Shown here piece by piece: positions 1 to 6,625 of a stretch of 64,000 bases of DNA (positions are counted from its first letter, which is position 1; each line of letters opens with the position of its first letter). Below the pieces are notes generated by a model that worked only from the letters and a program-made list of their open reading frames with translations, was not told the DNA's origin and made no database searches. The translations under genes were made by a program, and so were the position numbers. Origin of the DNA: a virus; IMG/VR virus record IMGVR_UViG_3300022848_000777, positions 110,751 to 174,750 of that record; one strand, 5' to 3'.

Positions 1-56
1 GAAATTTACATAGTATGTCGTTAGTATTAAACTTAACAATTTGGTAACATACTAAA

Positions 57-88
57 TTAGGATATGATAACAGCTACCCGTACCTTAG
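57..88 (+). promoter_or_regulatory. Phage promoter with hairpin leader (copy 1)
   Basis: TTAGG at 57-61 and TACCTTAG at 81-88 are separated by exactly 19 bases, which fits the Bacteroidota -33/-7 promoter pattern. Upstream is an AT-rich TTAACA...GGTAACAT stretch. The leader at 96-113 can form a hairpin (GGGTT/AACCC around GGGGAAGT). The same promoter plus leader recurs before other genes in the window, so this is a family and not a single chance match. Confidence 0.7.
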
Positions 89-135
89 TGGTGTTGGGTT
101 GGGGAAGTAACCCCCTCATTTAAAAACTATCAGAT

Positions 136-375
136 ATGAATTTTAAACCACTATATCAATTTTGCGACAAGTACGATATTCCACTATCCGAAGCGACTTC
201 TATTACCAACTTGACACTTATCGTAAATAACCGAGTGATGTCAAATCTAAGTGATATGCACGGTCTTATACCAACACACAGTAAGCTAAATGCAATGAAG
301 GATTTTATTTCAGCATTTAACACAGCAATCAAAGTAGCAACGTGTACCAACATATACCAACGTTCACATAATTAA
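136..375 (+). CDS. Hypothetical protein, 79 aa
   Basis: This is the first complete gene after the promoter at 57-88. The ATG follows an A-rich stretch typical of Bacteroidota starts. The protein has no motif I recognise; it is mixed polar and hydrophobic with no membrane segment or signal peptide. The gene 388-660 follows after 12 bases, so the two are probably co-transcribed. Function is unknown. Confidence 0.6.
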   Translation: MNFKPLYQFCDKYDIPLSEATSITNLTLIVNNRVMSNLSDMHGLIPTHSKLNAMKDFISAFNTAIKVATCTNIYQRSHN

Positions 376-387
376 AAATTCAAAAAT

Positions 388-660
388 ATGACATTTAAAG
401 ACTTTTTAAAAAAGCATGATTTTACTCCAATGGATTTAGTAAATCCTGAGTTGATGGATATCATAGTAAACAGTTACGGTGCTGAGTGTAAAAATGAAGG
501 CATGGTGGCGATATTAGATATTGTAGAGGAAAAGCAAACAGAAGTAGAGGCGGTATTAGATATTGTAGAGGGAAAGCAAAACGACCTAAAGGAAATCGAG
601 GATACTGAGATATTCGATGATGATGCGGATTCAGCAATGTATAATCACTACGTCAGTTAA
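388..660 (+). CDS. Acidic hypothetical protein with a short internal repeat, 90 aa
   Basis: A strongly acidic protein. The octapeptide LDIVEEKQ at residues 43-50 recurs as LDIVEGKQ at 57-64, a 14-residue tandem duplication, followed by a run of Asp and Glu. No known domain is recognised. It is the second gene of the operon driven from 57-88. A small acidic phage protein could mimic DNA or bind a basic host protein, but that is only a guess. Confidence 0.6.
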   Translation: MTFKDFLKKHDFTPMDLVNPELMDIIVNSYGAECKNEGMVAILDIVEEKQTEVEAVLDIVEGKQNDLKEIEDTEIFDDDADSAMYNHYVS

Positions 661-680
661 CAATTTGGTAACATACTAAA

Positions 681-712
681 TTAGGATATATCGAATATAT
701 TCATTATCTTTA
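681..712 (+). promoter_or_regulatory. Phage promoter with hairpin leader (copy 2)
   Basis: TTAGG at 681-685, a 19-base spacer, then TATCTTTA at 705-712. The leader hairpin at 720-737 reads GGGTT/AATCC, so one strand differs from copy 1 but still pairs through a G-U. This supports selection for RNA structure. It drives the 56-aa gene at 760. Confidence 0.72.
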
Positions 713-759
713 TTTTGTTGGGTTGAGAGAGTAATCCTTCCCATTTAAAAACCCCCATT

Positions 760-930
760 ATGAAAGAAGTTATCAATAACATTGAAGTTGAGTTAAGTGG
801 TTCGATAGTTTACATCAACAATCTCAATGGTGATTTGCTCAGAGCAATCGATGTTAATCCCAATTCAGCGGTCACTGATTATAAGAACTTGGTAATTCGA
901 TTAAAGAAAGCTAACAAGCATTACATTTAA
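760..930 (+). CDS. Small hypothetical protein, 56 aa
   Basis: The ORF begins ATG 23 bases after the leader hairpin of promoter 681-712 and ends where the next promoter begins, so it forms its own transcription unit. The N-terminal half is probably beta-stranded (alternating hydrophobic residues) and the C-terminal third is basic. No family is recognised. Confidence 0.55.
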   Translation: MKEVINNIEVELSGSIVYINNLNGDLLRAIDVNPNSAVTDYKNLVIRLKKANKHYI

Positions 931-950
931 CAATCTATTAACATTGGAAA

Positions 951-982
951 TTAGGATATGATAGTAATTATGCGTATCTTAG
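951..982 (+). promoter_or_regulatory. Phage promoter (copy 3)
   Basis: TTAGG at 951-955, a 19-base spacer, then TATCTTAG at 975-982, preceded by the AT-rich TTAACAtt box shared with copies 1 and 2. The leader is similar in position but its hairpin is less clear. It probably drives the 41-aa membrane protein and the AAA+ ATPase gene downstream. Confidence 0.68.
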
Positions 983-1022
983 TGGTGTTGAGTGAGTGAC
1001 TAACCCTTTAAAGATATTAATT

Positions 1023-1148
1023 ATGATAGACTATAATTTACTAAATGATGAAGATGATGATTTAACAATCAGTAAGTTTGAAGCGGCCACCGCAATTGGA
1101 TTGGTGGTATTTTTTGTAGTAACGACAATATTAAATAACATAACATAA
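1023..1148 (+). CDS. Small single-pass membrane protein, 41 aa
   Basis: The N-terminal half is acidic (EDDD) and the C-terminal half is one hydrophobic segment of about 18 residues, so this is a tail-anchored membrane peptide. It ends 19 bases before the MoxR-type ATPase, probably in the same transcript from the promoter at 951-982. The function is not known. Confidence 0.55.
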   Translation: MIDYNLLNDEDDDLTISKFEAATAIGLVVFFVVTTILNNIT

Positions 1149-1167
1149 CCCAATTAAAAATTTAATT

Positions 1168-2493
1168 ATGAAATCACAAAGATTTGTTTATTTAAAAGCA
1201 GTACGTGAAAATGATATCATCTATTTGGTAGATGAGGTCGGTCACCAATACAACGTTCCTATTATCAATGAATTTGGTAGTAAGGAATATAAACGTGCAG
1301 TAGCAGCTGTTAATTCTCCTGATCGGTTCTGTATTAAGGCCCGATGTAAAGGTACACTATCCAGCGGCGAATTGACATTTGGTAAATTTCCAGCAGCCAA
1401 GTATACTGAGTGTAATGTAGTTTCCAATTTTGATTTACCAGCAGGTGGACTTGATCAATATTTGGTTGGTGAAAAGGTAGTTGAAACCGATGAAGTGGAA
1501 ACACCAACAGAACCAATAGTAACTACAGCAGTAGGTGTTGGTGAAGATGTATTAGGATTCATTCATAATGAAGCTAGCAAATTGAAACCCGAAATGCTTT
1601 TCATCGATGAACTGAAATGGAAATACCTGATAAGAAATATTATCAGAGGTAAGAACATTATGATGACTGGCCCCGCAGGTAGTGGTAAGACAATGGCAGC
1701 AAAGGCAGCGGCATCAGCAATCGAGGGGTATAACACTGAAATCTTTAACTTAGGTTCGACACAAGACCCACGAGCGACTCTAATTGGTAATACCCAATTT
1801 GAAGCTAAGACAGGAACCGTCTTTAACCAATCACCATTTGTTAAAGCAATTCAACGACCTAATACAGTAATCGTATTGGATGAGTTGAGTAGAGCACATC
1901 CAGAAGCTCACAATATTCTGATGACAGTATTGGATCAAGAACAAAGATACCTTCGATTGGATGAGGCACCTGATGCACCAATCATCAATGTAGCAGATGG
2001 TGTATCATTCATCGCATCAGCAAACATTGGTAATGAGTATACTGCCACTCGACAAATCGATGCAGCACTACGAGATCGTTTCACAGTAATCGAAATGGAA
2101 ACGTTGACCGCAGCAGAGGAAACGGCACTACTCAAAATGATCTACCCTGATGTTAGAGTTAAGACATTAGAATCGATTGGTGAGATAACCAGTATGACTA
2201 GAGCAGAGGTTAAAAAAGAATCAGCTAAGTTATCATCAGGTCTATCAACTAGAACAGCAGTAGAGATAGGTAGTCTAATCTCAGATGGGTTTACTTTAGA
2301 AGAAGCAGCAACCATCACAATATATCCAGAGTACGAAGATGTAGGTGGGGCAGAGATGAGTGAGCGAGTATACATTAAGCAATATGTTCAAAAGTTTATT
2401 GAGGCAGATGAAGAAGATCTATTCGCAATAGGTGAGGGGTATGCAGTTAAATCACCATCAGTAGATGCGGGTAATCTTAATAATCCTTTTTAA
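1168..2493 (+). CDS. MoxR/CbbQ-type AAA+ ATPase
   Basis: A 441-aa AAA+ protein. Residues 1-110 are a lineage-specific N-terminal region. The ATPase core follows, with Walker A GPAGSGKT at 168-175, Walker B VIVLDEL at 234-240, a sensor-like SAN at 284-286 and LRDRF (arginine-finger region) at 301-305. The pattern fits the MoxR/CbbQ/NorQ group, hexameric ATPases that remodel partner proteins, often with a VWA-domain partner; no VWA protein is visible here. Large phages commonly carry such ATPases with unknown targets. The family call is confident; the specific role is not. Confidence 0.9.
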   Translation: MKSQRFVYLKAVRENDIIYLVDEVGHQYNVPIINEFGSKEYKRAVAAVNSPDRFCIKARCKGTLSSGELTFGKFPAAKYTECNVVSNFDLPAGGLDQYLVGEKVVETDEVETPTEPIVTTAVGVGEDVLGFIHNEASKLKPEMLFIDELKWKYLIRNIIRGKNIMMTGPAGSGKTMAAKAAASAIEGYNTEIFNLGSTQDPRATLIGNTQFEAKTGTVFNQSPFVKAIQRPNTVIVLDELSRAHPEAHNILMTVLDQEQRYLRLDEAPDAPIINVADGVSFIASANIGNEYTATRQIDAALRDRFTVIEMETLTAAEETALLKMIYPDVRVKTLESIGEITSMTRAEVKKESAKLSSGLSTRTAVEIGSLISDGFTLEEAATITIYPEYEDVGGAEMSERVYIKQYVQKFIEADEEDLFAIGEGYAVKSPSVDAGNLNNPF

Positions 2494-2535
2494 TTATTAT
2501 AATATTACAATTGGGTTGTGATAAATAACGTAGGT

Positions 2536-2569
2536 GCCACTCCCCCCAGTAAGTAAGGGGGGGGGCGGC
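2536..2569. other. G-tract/C-tract inverted repeat
   Basis: Downstream of the ATPase gene, GCC-N3-CCCCCC (2536-2547) faces nine Gs then C-GGC (2557-2569), a very GC-rich hairpin in otherwise AT-rich DNA. There is no T-tract after it, so it is not a standard terminator. It could be an RNA-processing or transcript-stabilising element, or a G-quadruplex-prone tract. The rest of 2494-2769 holds no gene. Confidence 0.5.
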
Positions 2570-2670
2570 ATTAACGTGTAACCAAAGAAAAAAAGACGCG
2601 AACCAAATCGGGCATTATCGACCCCCGTTGTGAGGCTACTTTTTCTCCCTAGGTAAAACCCTTCTGTAAA

Positions 2671-2689
2671 GCTTGTGTATCACACAAGC
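2671..2689. other. Perfect 8-bp hairpin
   Basis: GCTTGTGT and ACACAAGC are exact complements around a three-base loop. It lies in the gene-free stretch between the ATPase and the cassette-like region. No T-tract follows, so a role in transcription ending is uncertain; it could equally be a protein-binding palindrome. Confidence 0.45.
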
Positions 2690-2752
2690 AGTATTTAATT
2701 AACAAGCAGAAGCCTTAAAAATAGCCTAAACTAGCTTTTGTTTTTATATTTT

Positions 2753-2933
2753 GTTAGGCACAGTTTATTATGGACTACGAAGAAAGAGCAGAACACGAAA
2801 TTGAACTGATAGAACAAGACGAAACATTAAGTGAAAAGAAAAAGTCTCAAGCAATAGAAGATGTTATACAAGAACTCCGAGAAGAACTCGAAGACCATAA
2901 AAACGGTAGGTAATAATTTTTATTGTGCCTAAC
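2753..2933 (+). mobile_element. Cassette-like unit with complementary ends
   Basis: The unit starts GTTAGGCACA (2753-2762) and ends TGTGCCTAAC (2924-2933), an exact 10-base reverse complement. GTTAGGC and GCCTAAC match the textbook integron core sites GTTRRRY and RYYYAAC. A single 47-aa ORF fills the space. The internal palindrome of a full attC is not evident. It is the most upstream member of the array described for 4.3-10.5 kb. Confidence 0.5.
2770..2913 (+). CDS. Charged helical hypothetical protein, 47 aa
   Basis: Almost the whole protein is charged and helix-forming (many Glu, Lys and Gln), a likely coiled coil. It starts 8 bases after the GTTAGGC core-like site and stops 10 bases before its reverse complement, the tight packing seen in gene cassettes. 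No function can be assigned. Confidence 0.55.
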   Translation: MDYEERAEHEIELIEQDETLSEKKKSQAIEDVIQELREELEDHKNGR

Positions 2934-2947
2934 ATAAAATAACAGAT

Positions 2948-3232
2948 ATGAAAAATAGTAATTTAGCATTATACGGAATACAGTCAAATATGGTAGGAGC
3001 AGAAACCTACGCACAAGCTGGCGACTTTGAGTTGTCTACGAAAATACATATCGTTGATGTCTTATTAGCCAACGGAAGTCATTTACATATAGAATGTAAT
3101 ACTGAGGCACAAGCTAGAAGTATCTTGTCGACTTTATACTACTACTCTGTTAACGGTAATGATAACAACGTTGTAGAATTTGACTTTGACTTTACATTAA
3201 ACTACTTGCCGATTGAACTTGCACTCAAATAA
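2948..3232 (+). CDS. Hypothetical protein, 94 aa
   Basis: A mostly beta-predicted soluble protein with no recognisable motif and no signal peptide. It follows the 181-bp cassette-like unit directly. The start is taken at the ATG in an AACAGATATG context that resembles other starts in this region. Function is unknown. Confidence 0.55.
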   Translation: MKNSNLALYGIQSNMVGAETYAQAGDFELSTKIHIVDVLLANGSHLHIECNTEAQARSILSTLYYYSVNGNDNNVVEFDFDFTLNYLPIELALK

Positions 3233-3260
3233 ACAAATAAACACAATAAATTTTTAAGAT

Positions 3261-3398
3261 ATGGAAGAATTGCTATTAAAGAATCAATTAGTTATAATGG
3301 AAGCTATGGTTAAGAATAGATTCAATCAAGACAAAGATGGATTGATAAAACAGATTAAAATAATAAAAGAATTCTTAATTAATATTGAACAAATTTGA
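3261..3398 (+). CDS. Small hypothetical protein, 45 aa
   Basis: An amphipathic, helix-forming small protein (Ile, Leu and Lys rich). The ATG follows AATTTTTAAG, and the next ORF begins 3 bases after its stop, suggesting translational coupling with the 55-aa protein. No family is recognised. Confidence 0.5.
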   Translation: MEELLLKNQLVIMEAMVKNRFNQDKDGLIKQIKIIKEFLINIEQI

Positions 3399-3401
3399 AT
3401 T

Positions 3402-3569
3402 ATGGGTAAAATGACAAAAATGACAAAAATTGATGCGGCAATAAGAGATACCACATTATATTTTAGGAGAGCAGAAGAGAGTATAATGTTGCTAATGAGA
3501 GAGAAGAAAGTTTTACAAGAAAGGCTTAGTGCTCTTGAAGAGATAAAAGATAGCGACCAATATGAATAA
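3402..3569 (+). CDS. Small coiled-coil hypothetical protein, 55 aa
   Basis: The N-terminus has a short repeat (KMTKMTK) and the rest is a charged helix likely to form a coiled coil. It is probably co-translated with the upstream 45-aa ORF. No function can be assigned; a longer reading frame on the opposite strand is judged a shadow. Confidence 0.5.
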   Translation: MGKMTKMTKIDAAIRDTTLYFRRAEESIMLLMREKKVLQERLSALEEIKDSDQYE

Positions 3570-3613
3570 TTTTTTTGTAACTTTAACGGATTGAATAATA
3601 ACAAAACTTAATT

Positions 3614-4021
3614 ATGAAATTACACGAAATTATTGAAGTACACGACAAACCTTATTTTAGAAAAATGAGAGTAGAGAGTGGATTTATGTACAATTTTTGG
3701 GATGTAGAAAAGGATGACTACCAACAAGAATGGACTTTTGTGCCATACTCAAGCGAACTGGTTAAAAATTTCGAACACCGCATAGATACAACGGTAGGAC
3801 TTTGGGCAACCGATGGGCCTGATTTAATCACAACTAAAAATACGAGAGAAGAATCAATAAAATGGTGGGATAGTTTAGGTTCAAACCCATTACTAGGGTT
3901 AATTGAAAAAGGTGAATTAACTACTAAGTATTTTGGCCCTGATAGAATCCCTGAATTATTAACTGGAAGAGAAATTGAAAAAATGTACGTATCTGAAAAT
4001 GAAGATGACGTATATGTGTAG
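3614..4021 (+). CDS. Hypothetical protein, 135 aa
   Basis: A soluble protein rich in aromatic residues (WDV, WTF, WWDSLG), with no signal peptide and no catalytic motif that I recognise. It is preceded by an AACGGATTGAATAATAAC leader like those before other cassette-like genes here (7229, 8722, 9075). It is followed by the shared ACCCGACTAAATAAA leader of the next gene. Confidence 0.6.
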   Translation: MKLHEIIEVHDKPYFRKMRVESGFMYNFWDVEKDDYQQEWTFVPYSSELVKNFEHRIDTTVGLWATDGPDLITTKNTREESIKWWDSLGSNPLLGLIEKGELTTKYFGPDRIPELLTGREIEKMYVSENEDDVYV

Positions 4022-4049
4022 TTTTTACCCGACTAAATAAAACCGAATT

Positions 4050-4358
4050 ATGGAAGAATTATTAAAAAAAATAGGGCAGTTGCAGTATGAAATCAGTATA
4101 TTAGATATTGATGAAGAGACATTAACAGGTGTTGATATTAGAACAGAAGAATTAAAAGAGATGATAATCCAAGGGCAAGCATTACCTATAGATAGTGTTA
4201 ACGTTTCGTTTGAATACGAAATGTTTATAAATGATAAAGGAACACCATTTGAAATGAACACTTGGATACCAATATCCAACGATAGAATTAAGGATGTTAG
4301 CAGGATAGATGAATACATTGAAAACGGTTTATTAAGAAAAATAGTTAATAAACGCTAA
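4050..4358 (+). CDS. Acidic hypothetical protein, 102 aa
   Basis: An acidic soluble protein. The stop codon lies inside the recurring TAACG...GGCTATG motif (4356-4371), the arrangement seen in gene cassettes where the ORF ends in the recombination site. Its leader TTTTTACCCGACTAAATAAA (4021-4039) recurs before the gene at 4545. No family is recognised. Confidence 0.6.
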   Translation: MEELLKKIGQLQYEISILDIDEETLTGVDIRTEELKEMIIQGQALPIDSVNVSFEYEMFINDKGTPFEMNTWIPISNDRIKDVSRIDEYIENGLLRKIVNKR

Positions 4359-4390
4359 CGATTGGGCTATGAATTTTAAAAAATACGGTT

Positions 4391-4513
4391 ATGGAAACTA
4401 AATATTATATAGCGATTGGACTTTTATTAATATCGATGGTGCTAACTTTTTTTGTACCGCTTTGGTTTGAATTAAGAGAGCACAAAAAGTGGATGAAAAG
4501 GAACGATTTTTAA
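4391..4513 (+). CDS. Single-pass membrane micro-protein, 40 aa
   Basis: A hydrophobic segment of about 20 residues (residues 6-26) is followed by a basic tail (EHKKWMKR). This topology would place the short N-terminus outside and the basic tail in the cytoplasm. It lies between two cassette-like leaders and is too short for most ORF callers. Function is unknown. Confidence 0.5.
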   Translation: METKYYIAIGLLLISMVLTFFVPLWFELREHKKWMKRNDF

Positions 4514-4544
4514 TTTTTACCCGACTAAATAAATAACTAAACAA

Positions 4545-4817
4545 ATGGTAGCAATAGAGTATTTTGATAGATATAGTAGCACAGCAAATGAGCCCGATAT
4601 AATGGGTAGATGGGCAAGAACGGCCATCTATAAAAACATCAGAATAGCTTGGATAAGTAGAATAGAAAATAAAGATGAAATTATTTTTAGTGTTTCTTGC
4701 CATTTCCCAACAATGCAGAACGATACAGCAAACGAACATAAACTATGTTTTAGTTTGGATGAAGCAAAAGAGTTTGTACAAGATCGCTGGGAATGGTTCT
4801 TAAATGAGGTTTCTTAA
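4545..4817 (+). CDS. Hypothetical protein, 90 aa
   Basis: A soluble mixed alpha/beta protein with several Trp residues near the C-terminus (DRWEWFL). The stop abuts the recurring cassette motif AAACGTTAAGGCTATG (4816-4831). Its leader duplicates that of the gene at 4050. No domain is recognised. Gene content, size and position match integron-type cassette cargo. Confidence 0.6.
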   Translation: MVAIEYFDRYSSTANEPDIMGRWARTAIYKNIRIAWISRIENKDEIIFSVSCHFPTMQNDTANEHKLCFSLDEAKEFVQDRWEWFLNEVS

Positions 4818-4857
4818 ACGTTAAGGCTATGTGTAGTGCCAAAATTTTAAAATAAAA

Positions 4858-4889
4858 TTAGGTAGTTCAACATATTATTCGTATATTTA
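4858..4889 (+). promoter_or_regulatory. Promoter of structured non-coding RNA
   Basis: TTAGG at 4858-4862, a 19-base spacer and TATATTTA at 4882-4889 match the phage promoter family. Nothing downstream for about 600 bases codes for a protein, so the promoter is assigned to the structured RNA that follows. Confidence 0.65.
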
Positions 4890-4894
4890 CAAGA

Positions 4895-5358
4895 TGTATA
4901 GAAGTCGGCAGCGAATCGACTAATACATTACAGACATTCTTGTACGTCCAATAGCCTTTGTGCTGTATCGCTCGGAATGTTTAATTGAAAGCCGCTAGAG
5001 AGGGTTCTTAGAAAGCGGCACGGGTTTGCGAAAGGAACGCCCACTAAGAAGGTTTATTACACAACCTATAGAGTTCTGAGCATCGGATTGTAATTAAACG
5101 AAGCACCTAATAACGAAGGCTCAATGAAGGTTAAGCATATCGTTTAAAGGTATCGCCCTACGTAGTTTCGCAACGAACTTCTTAGGGATTGCTATACCTT
5201 TAACTCAGGTCTAAATCAGGTATAGCATAGTATTTAAAGTGTACACTAACTAGTTTTTCTTTAGATTGGGTGGTAATTGTAAAAAATTACAACAATAAAC
5301 TTGTGTAGTATAATTTAATTGATTACATTGGTCAAAGATAAGGGGGAAACTTAACCCA
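4895..5358 (+). ncRNA. Structured non-coding RNA with pseudoknot, family unknown
   Basis: A gene-free stretch behind its own promoter with many helices. AGTCG/CGACT pair at 4903-4907 and 4917-4921. GCCGCT/AGCGGC pair at 4991-4996 and 5014-5019. TTCTTAG/CTAAGAA (5005-5011 with 5044-5050) crosses the previous helix, giving a pseudoknot. A long hairpin at 5144-5203 has a 10-bp stem, then CCCTA/TAGGG, then AGTTTCG/CGAACT. ATTGGGT/ACCCAAT closes a last domain near 5267-5358. The 3' end is uncertain. I do not recognise RNase P, a tmRNA or a group I or II intron core. It sits between two attC-like motifs, so it may be a cassette with RNA cargo. Confidence 0.6.
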
Positions 5359-5378
5359 ATAGTGAATTAAATTAAATA

Positions 5379-5447
5379 AAACGGTTTGGCTATGATGTCG
5401 GTTTTTATTTTTCTTAAAAACTGCATTATAGGTGGTGTTATACCCTG
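5379..5447 (+). repeat. attC-like site C
   Basis: AACGGTTTGGCTATG starts the site. Positions 5388-5406 pair imperfectly with 5416-5431 (TATGATGTCGGTTTTT against AAAAACTGCATTATA). The site ends with GTGTTATAC, close to the inverse core GTTRRRY. Positions 5437-5446 (GTTATACCCT) are the exact reverse complement of the end of the next cassette at 5900-5909. Confidence 0.65.
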
Positions 5448-5492
5448 TTTTTGAGCGTTGGATAAAATAATTTACAGAAAAGTGTATTTTTA

Positions 5493-5524
5493 TTTGGTGG
5501 TTAATACAGAATGCTGTATATTTG
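5493..5524 (+). promoter_or_regulatory. Consensus Bacteroidota promoter
   Basis: TTTG at 5493-5496 and TATATTTG at 5517-5524 are 20 bases apart, a textbook -33/-7 pair. It lies inside the cassette just downstream of site C and drives the genes at 5553 and 5750. The -7 element overlaps an in-frame ATG at 5511, which rules out that codon as the start. Confidence 0.75.
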
Positions 5525-5552
5525 TAGTATAATAATTAAAACAAAAGAAATT

Positions 5553-5750
5553 ATGACAACCCAAGAAATGAACAACAAGGTAATAGTAAGAGCAAAAGAA
5601 CTTTTAACAATACCACAAGTGCAAAAAGAATACCAATCAAAAGAAAATGAAGCAGAAGCAAAAGATTGGATTTTACACCAAGCACTAATAACTCTTATGT
5701 ATTCTCACGAAGAAAGAATGGAGATGCTAAAGAAAAAACAAGCAGCATAA
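5553..5750 (+). CDS. Small helical hypothetical protein, 65 aa
   Basis: A charged, helix-rich protein (many Glu, Lys and Gln) with no known motif. The start is set at 5553 because the in-frame ATG at 5511 lies upstream of the transcription start implied by the -7 box at 5517-5524. The stop overlaps the ATG of the next gene (TAATG), implying translational coupling; two coupled cytoplasmic proteins in one cassette resemble a toxin-antitoxin layout, but no toxin fold is recognised. Confidence 0.6.
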   Translation: MTTQEMNNKVIVRAKELLTIPQVQKEYQSKENEAEAKDWILHQALITLMYSHEERMEMLKKKQAA

Positions 5751-5908
5751 TGAGCAAAGACCTAATAAAATGGAGTGAACTGAGCCGCAAATTAAGCGGT
5801 TCAGACAACTCTATACGACATAATAAAATACCTAAAAAGTATGAACGCAAAGTAAATCGTTTACTGTGGATTCTCGATTTGTGGGAGCGTTGGGCAAATA
5901 GGGTATAA
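5750..5908 (+). CDS. Small basic hypothetical protein, 52 aa
   Basis: A basic, Trp-rich protein (WSELSRKL, LLWILDLWERW) that starts at an ATG overlapping the previous stop. The stop codon is inside the attC-like site D. As the second gene of a coupled pair it could be a toxin or nucleic-acid binder, but nothing proves it. Confidence 0.55.
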   Translation: MSKDLIKWSELSRKLSGSDNSIRHNKIPKKYERKVNRLLWILDLWERWANRV

Positions 5909-6000
5909 CGTTTAGTATATGGTTTTGTAAGCCATAGCAGAAATTTACAATTGAAAAAGAATATTAATTGGCTTATAAACTATATACAGTGTTATAGTGA
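5900..6000 (+). repeat. attC-like site D
   Basis: A long imperfect inverted repeat: 5904-5933 pairs with 5970-5996 with a few unpaired bases, and the loop is about 36 bases. It begins AGGGTATAAC (complement of the start of its own cassette) and ends GTTATAGTGA (complement of the end of the next one). This is the best-formed site of the array. Unpaired extra bases in the stem are a feature of genuine attC sites. Confidence 0.7.
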
Positions 6001-6027
6001 GTTTTTAAGTCATAAAATAACACAATA

Positions 6028-6186
6028 ATGAAAACACATAAAGTAATTGACGTAACAACAATAAATGAAAACTCCTTATTTTACGGAACGATAGGGGAGT
6101 GTTATGAATGGAAAGTTGAGCAAGGATTTGGGTACAAAGTATTGCCATTATCAAAAGAGGAGAAATCTTTAGCTAATTCACTATAA
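6028..6186 (+). CDS. Small hypothetical protein, 52 aa
   Basis: A single-gene cassette of about 190 bp between sites D and the half-site at 6184. Its start (GTTATAGTGA, 5991-6000) is the exact complement of its end (TCACTATAAC, 6178-6187). The protein has a short beta-like core (YEWKVEQGFGYKVLPL) and no recognised family. Confidence 0.6.
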   Translation: MKTHKVIDVTTINENSLFYGTIGECYEWKVEQGFGYKVLPLSKEEKSLANSL

Positions 6187-6252
6187 CGTTTGGCTATGTG
6201 TGGAAACTATATCTTAATTATTGCTAATGCTAAGTATAAAACCAGTAACGAC

Positions 6253-6528
6253 ATGAAGGAAAAAATTGATGAATTAATGGATAGGTTTGATGAAGGGAAT
6301 ATGTGTATAGATGACTTACACGGTGAGTTATTGGATTTATACAATGTTACCCCTCGTTTTTTTGTGGCTTTGGTGTACCAAAATGTAGGGGCTACAATGT
6401 TAAGAACCTTAGTTACAAAATGTGACAACAAAGATGAGGCGTTAGGCAAAGCCATAAAATACTTTGCAGAAGAAACAAAAGGTTATGGCTTAGTAATGAA
6501 AACAGTTACTTCTCCAAATGGGGGGTAA
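6253..6528 (+). CDS. Hypothetical protein, 91 aa
   Basis: The start is placed at ATG 6253 (after ACCAGTAACGAC) because an upstream ATG at 6196 lies in the recurring GGCTATG cassette motif; the alternative adds 19 residues. The protein is acidic at the N-terminus and mixed alpha/beta after that. No family is recognised. The stop lies in attC-like site F. Confidence 0.55.
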   Translation: MKEKIDELMDRFDEGNMCIDDLHGELLDLYNVTPRFFVALVYQNVGATMLRTLVTKCDNKDEALGKAIKYFAEETKGYGLVMKTVTSPNGG

Positions 6529-6616
6529 TGGTTTGGCTATGAATTGAAGCCAAGTAAAAATGTTCAATTCAATTACAAATCTTCATAGGCTTTTATTTAT
6601 AGTCTGTGTTATAAAA
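6523..6616 (+). repeat. attC-like site F
   Basis: Positions 6535-6551 (GGCTATGAATTGAAGCC) pair with 6588-6604 with four mismatches, and the distal end is GTGTTATAA. The first core is degenerate (TAATGG in place of TAACG). The next cassette starts GTTATAAA (6608-6615), the complement of its end at 6841-6848. Confidence 0.62.
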
Positions 6617-6625
6617 CGTTTTATT

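Noticed and set aside
4895-5358. Group I or II intron, RNase P RNA or tmRNA
   Set aside because: I found no conserved core of these families and no split gene around it; a tmRNA is present elsewhere.
5511-5552. ATG at 5511 as the start of the 65-aa protein
   Set aside because: The codon is upstream of the expected transcription start, as the -7 box TATATTTG is at 5517-5524.
6560-6625. ATG at 6560 as the start of the 73-aa protein
   Set aside because: It lies in the loop of attC-like site F; the ATG at 6626 is in the usual A-rich context.
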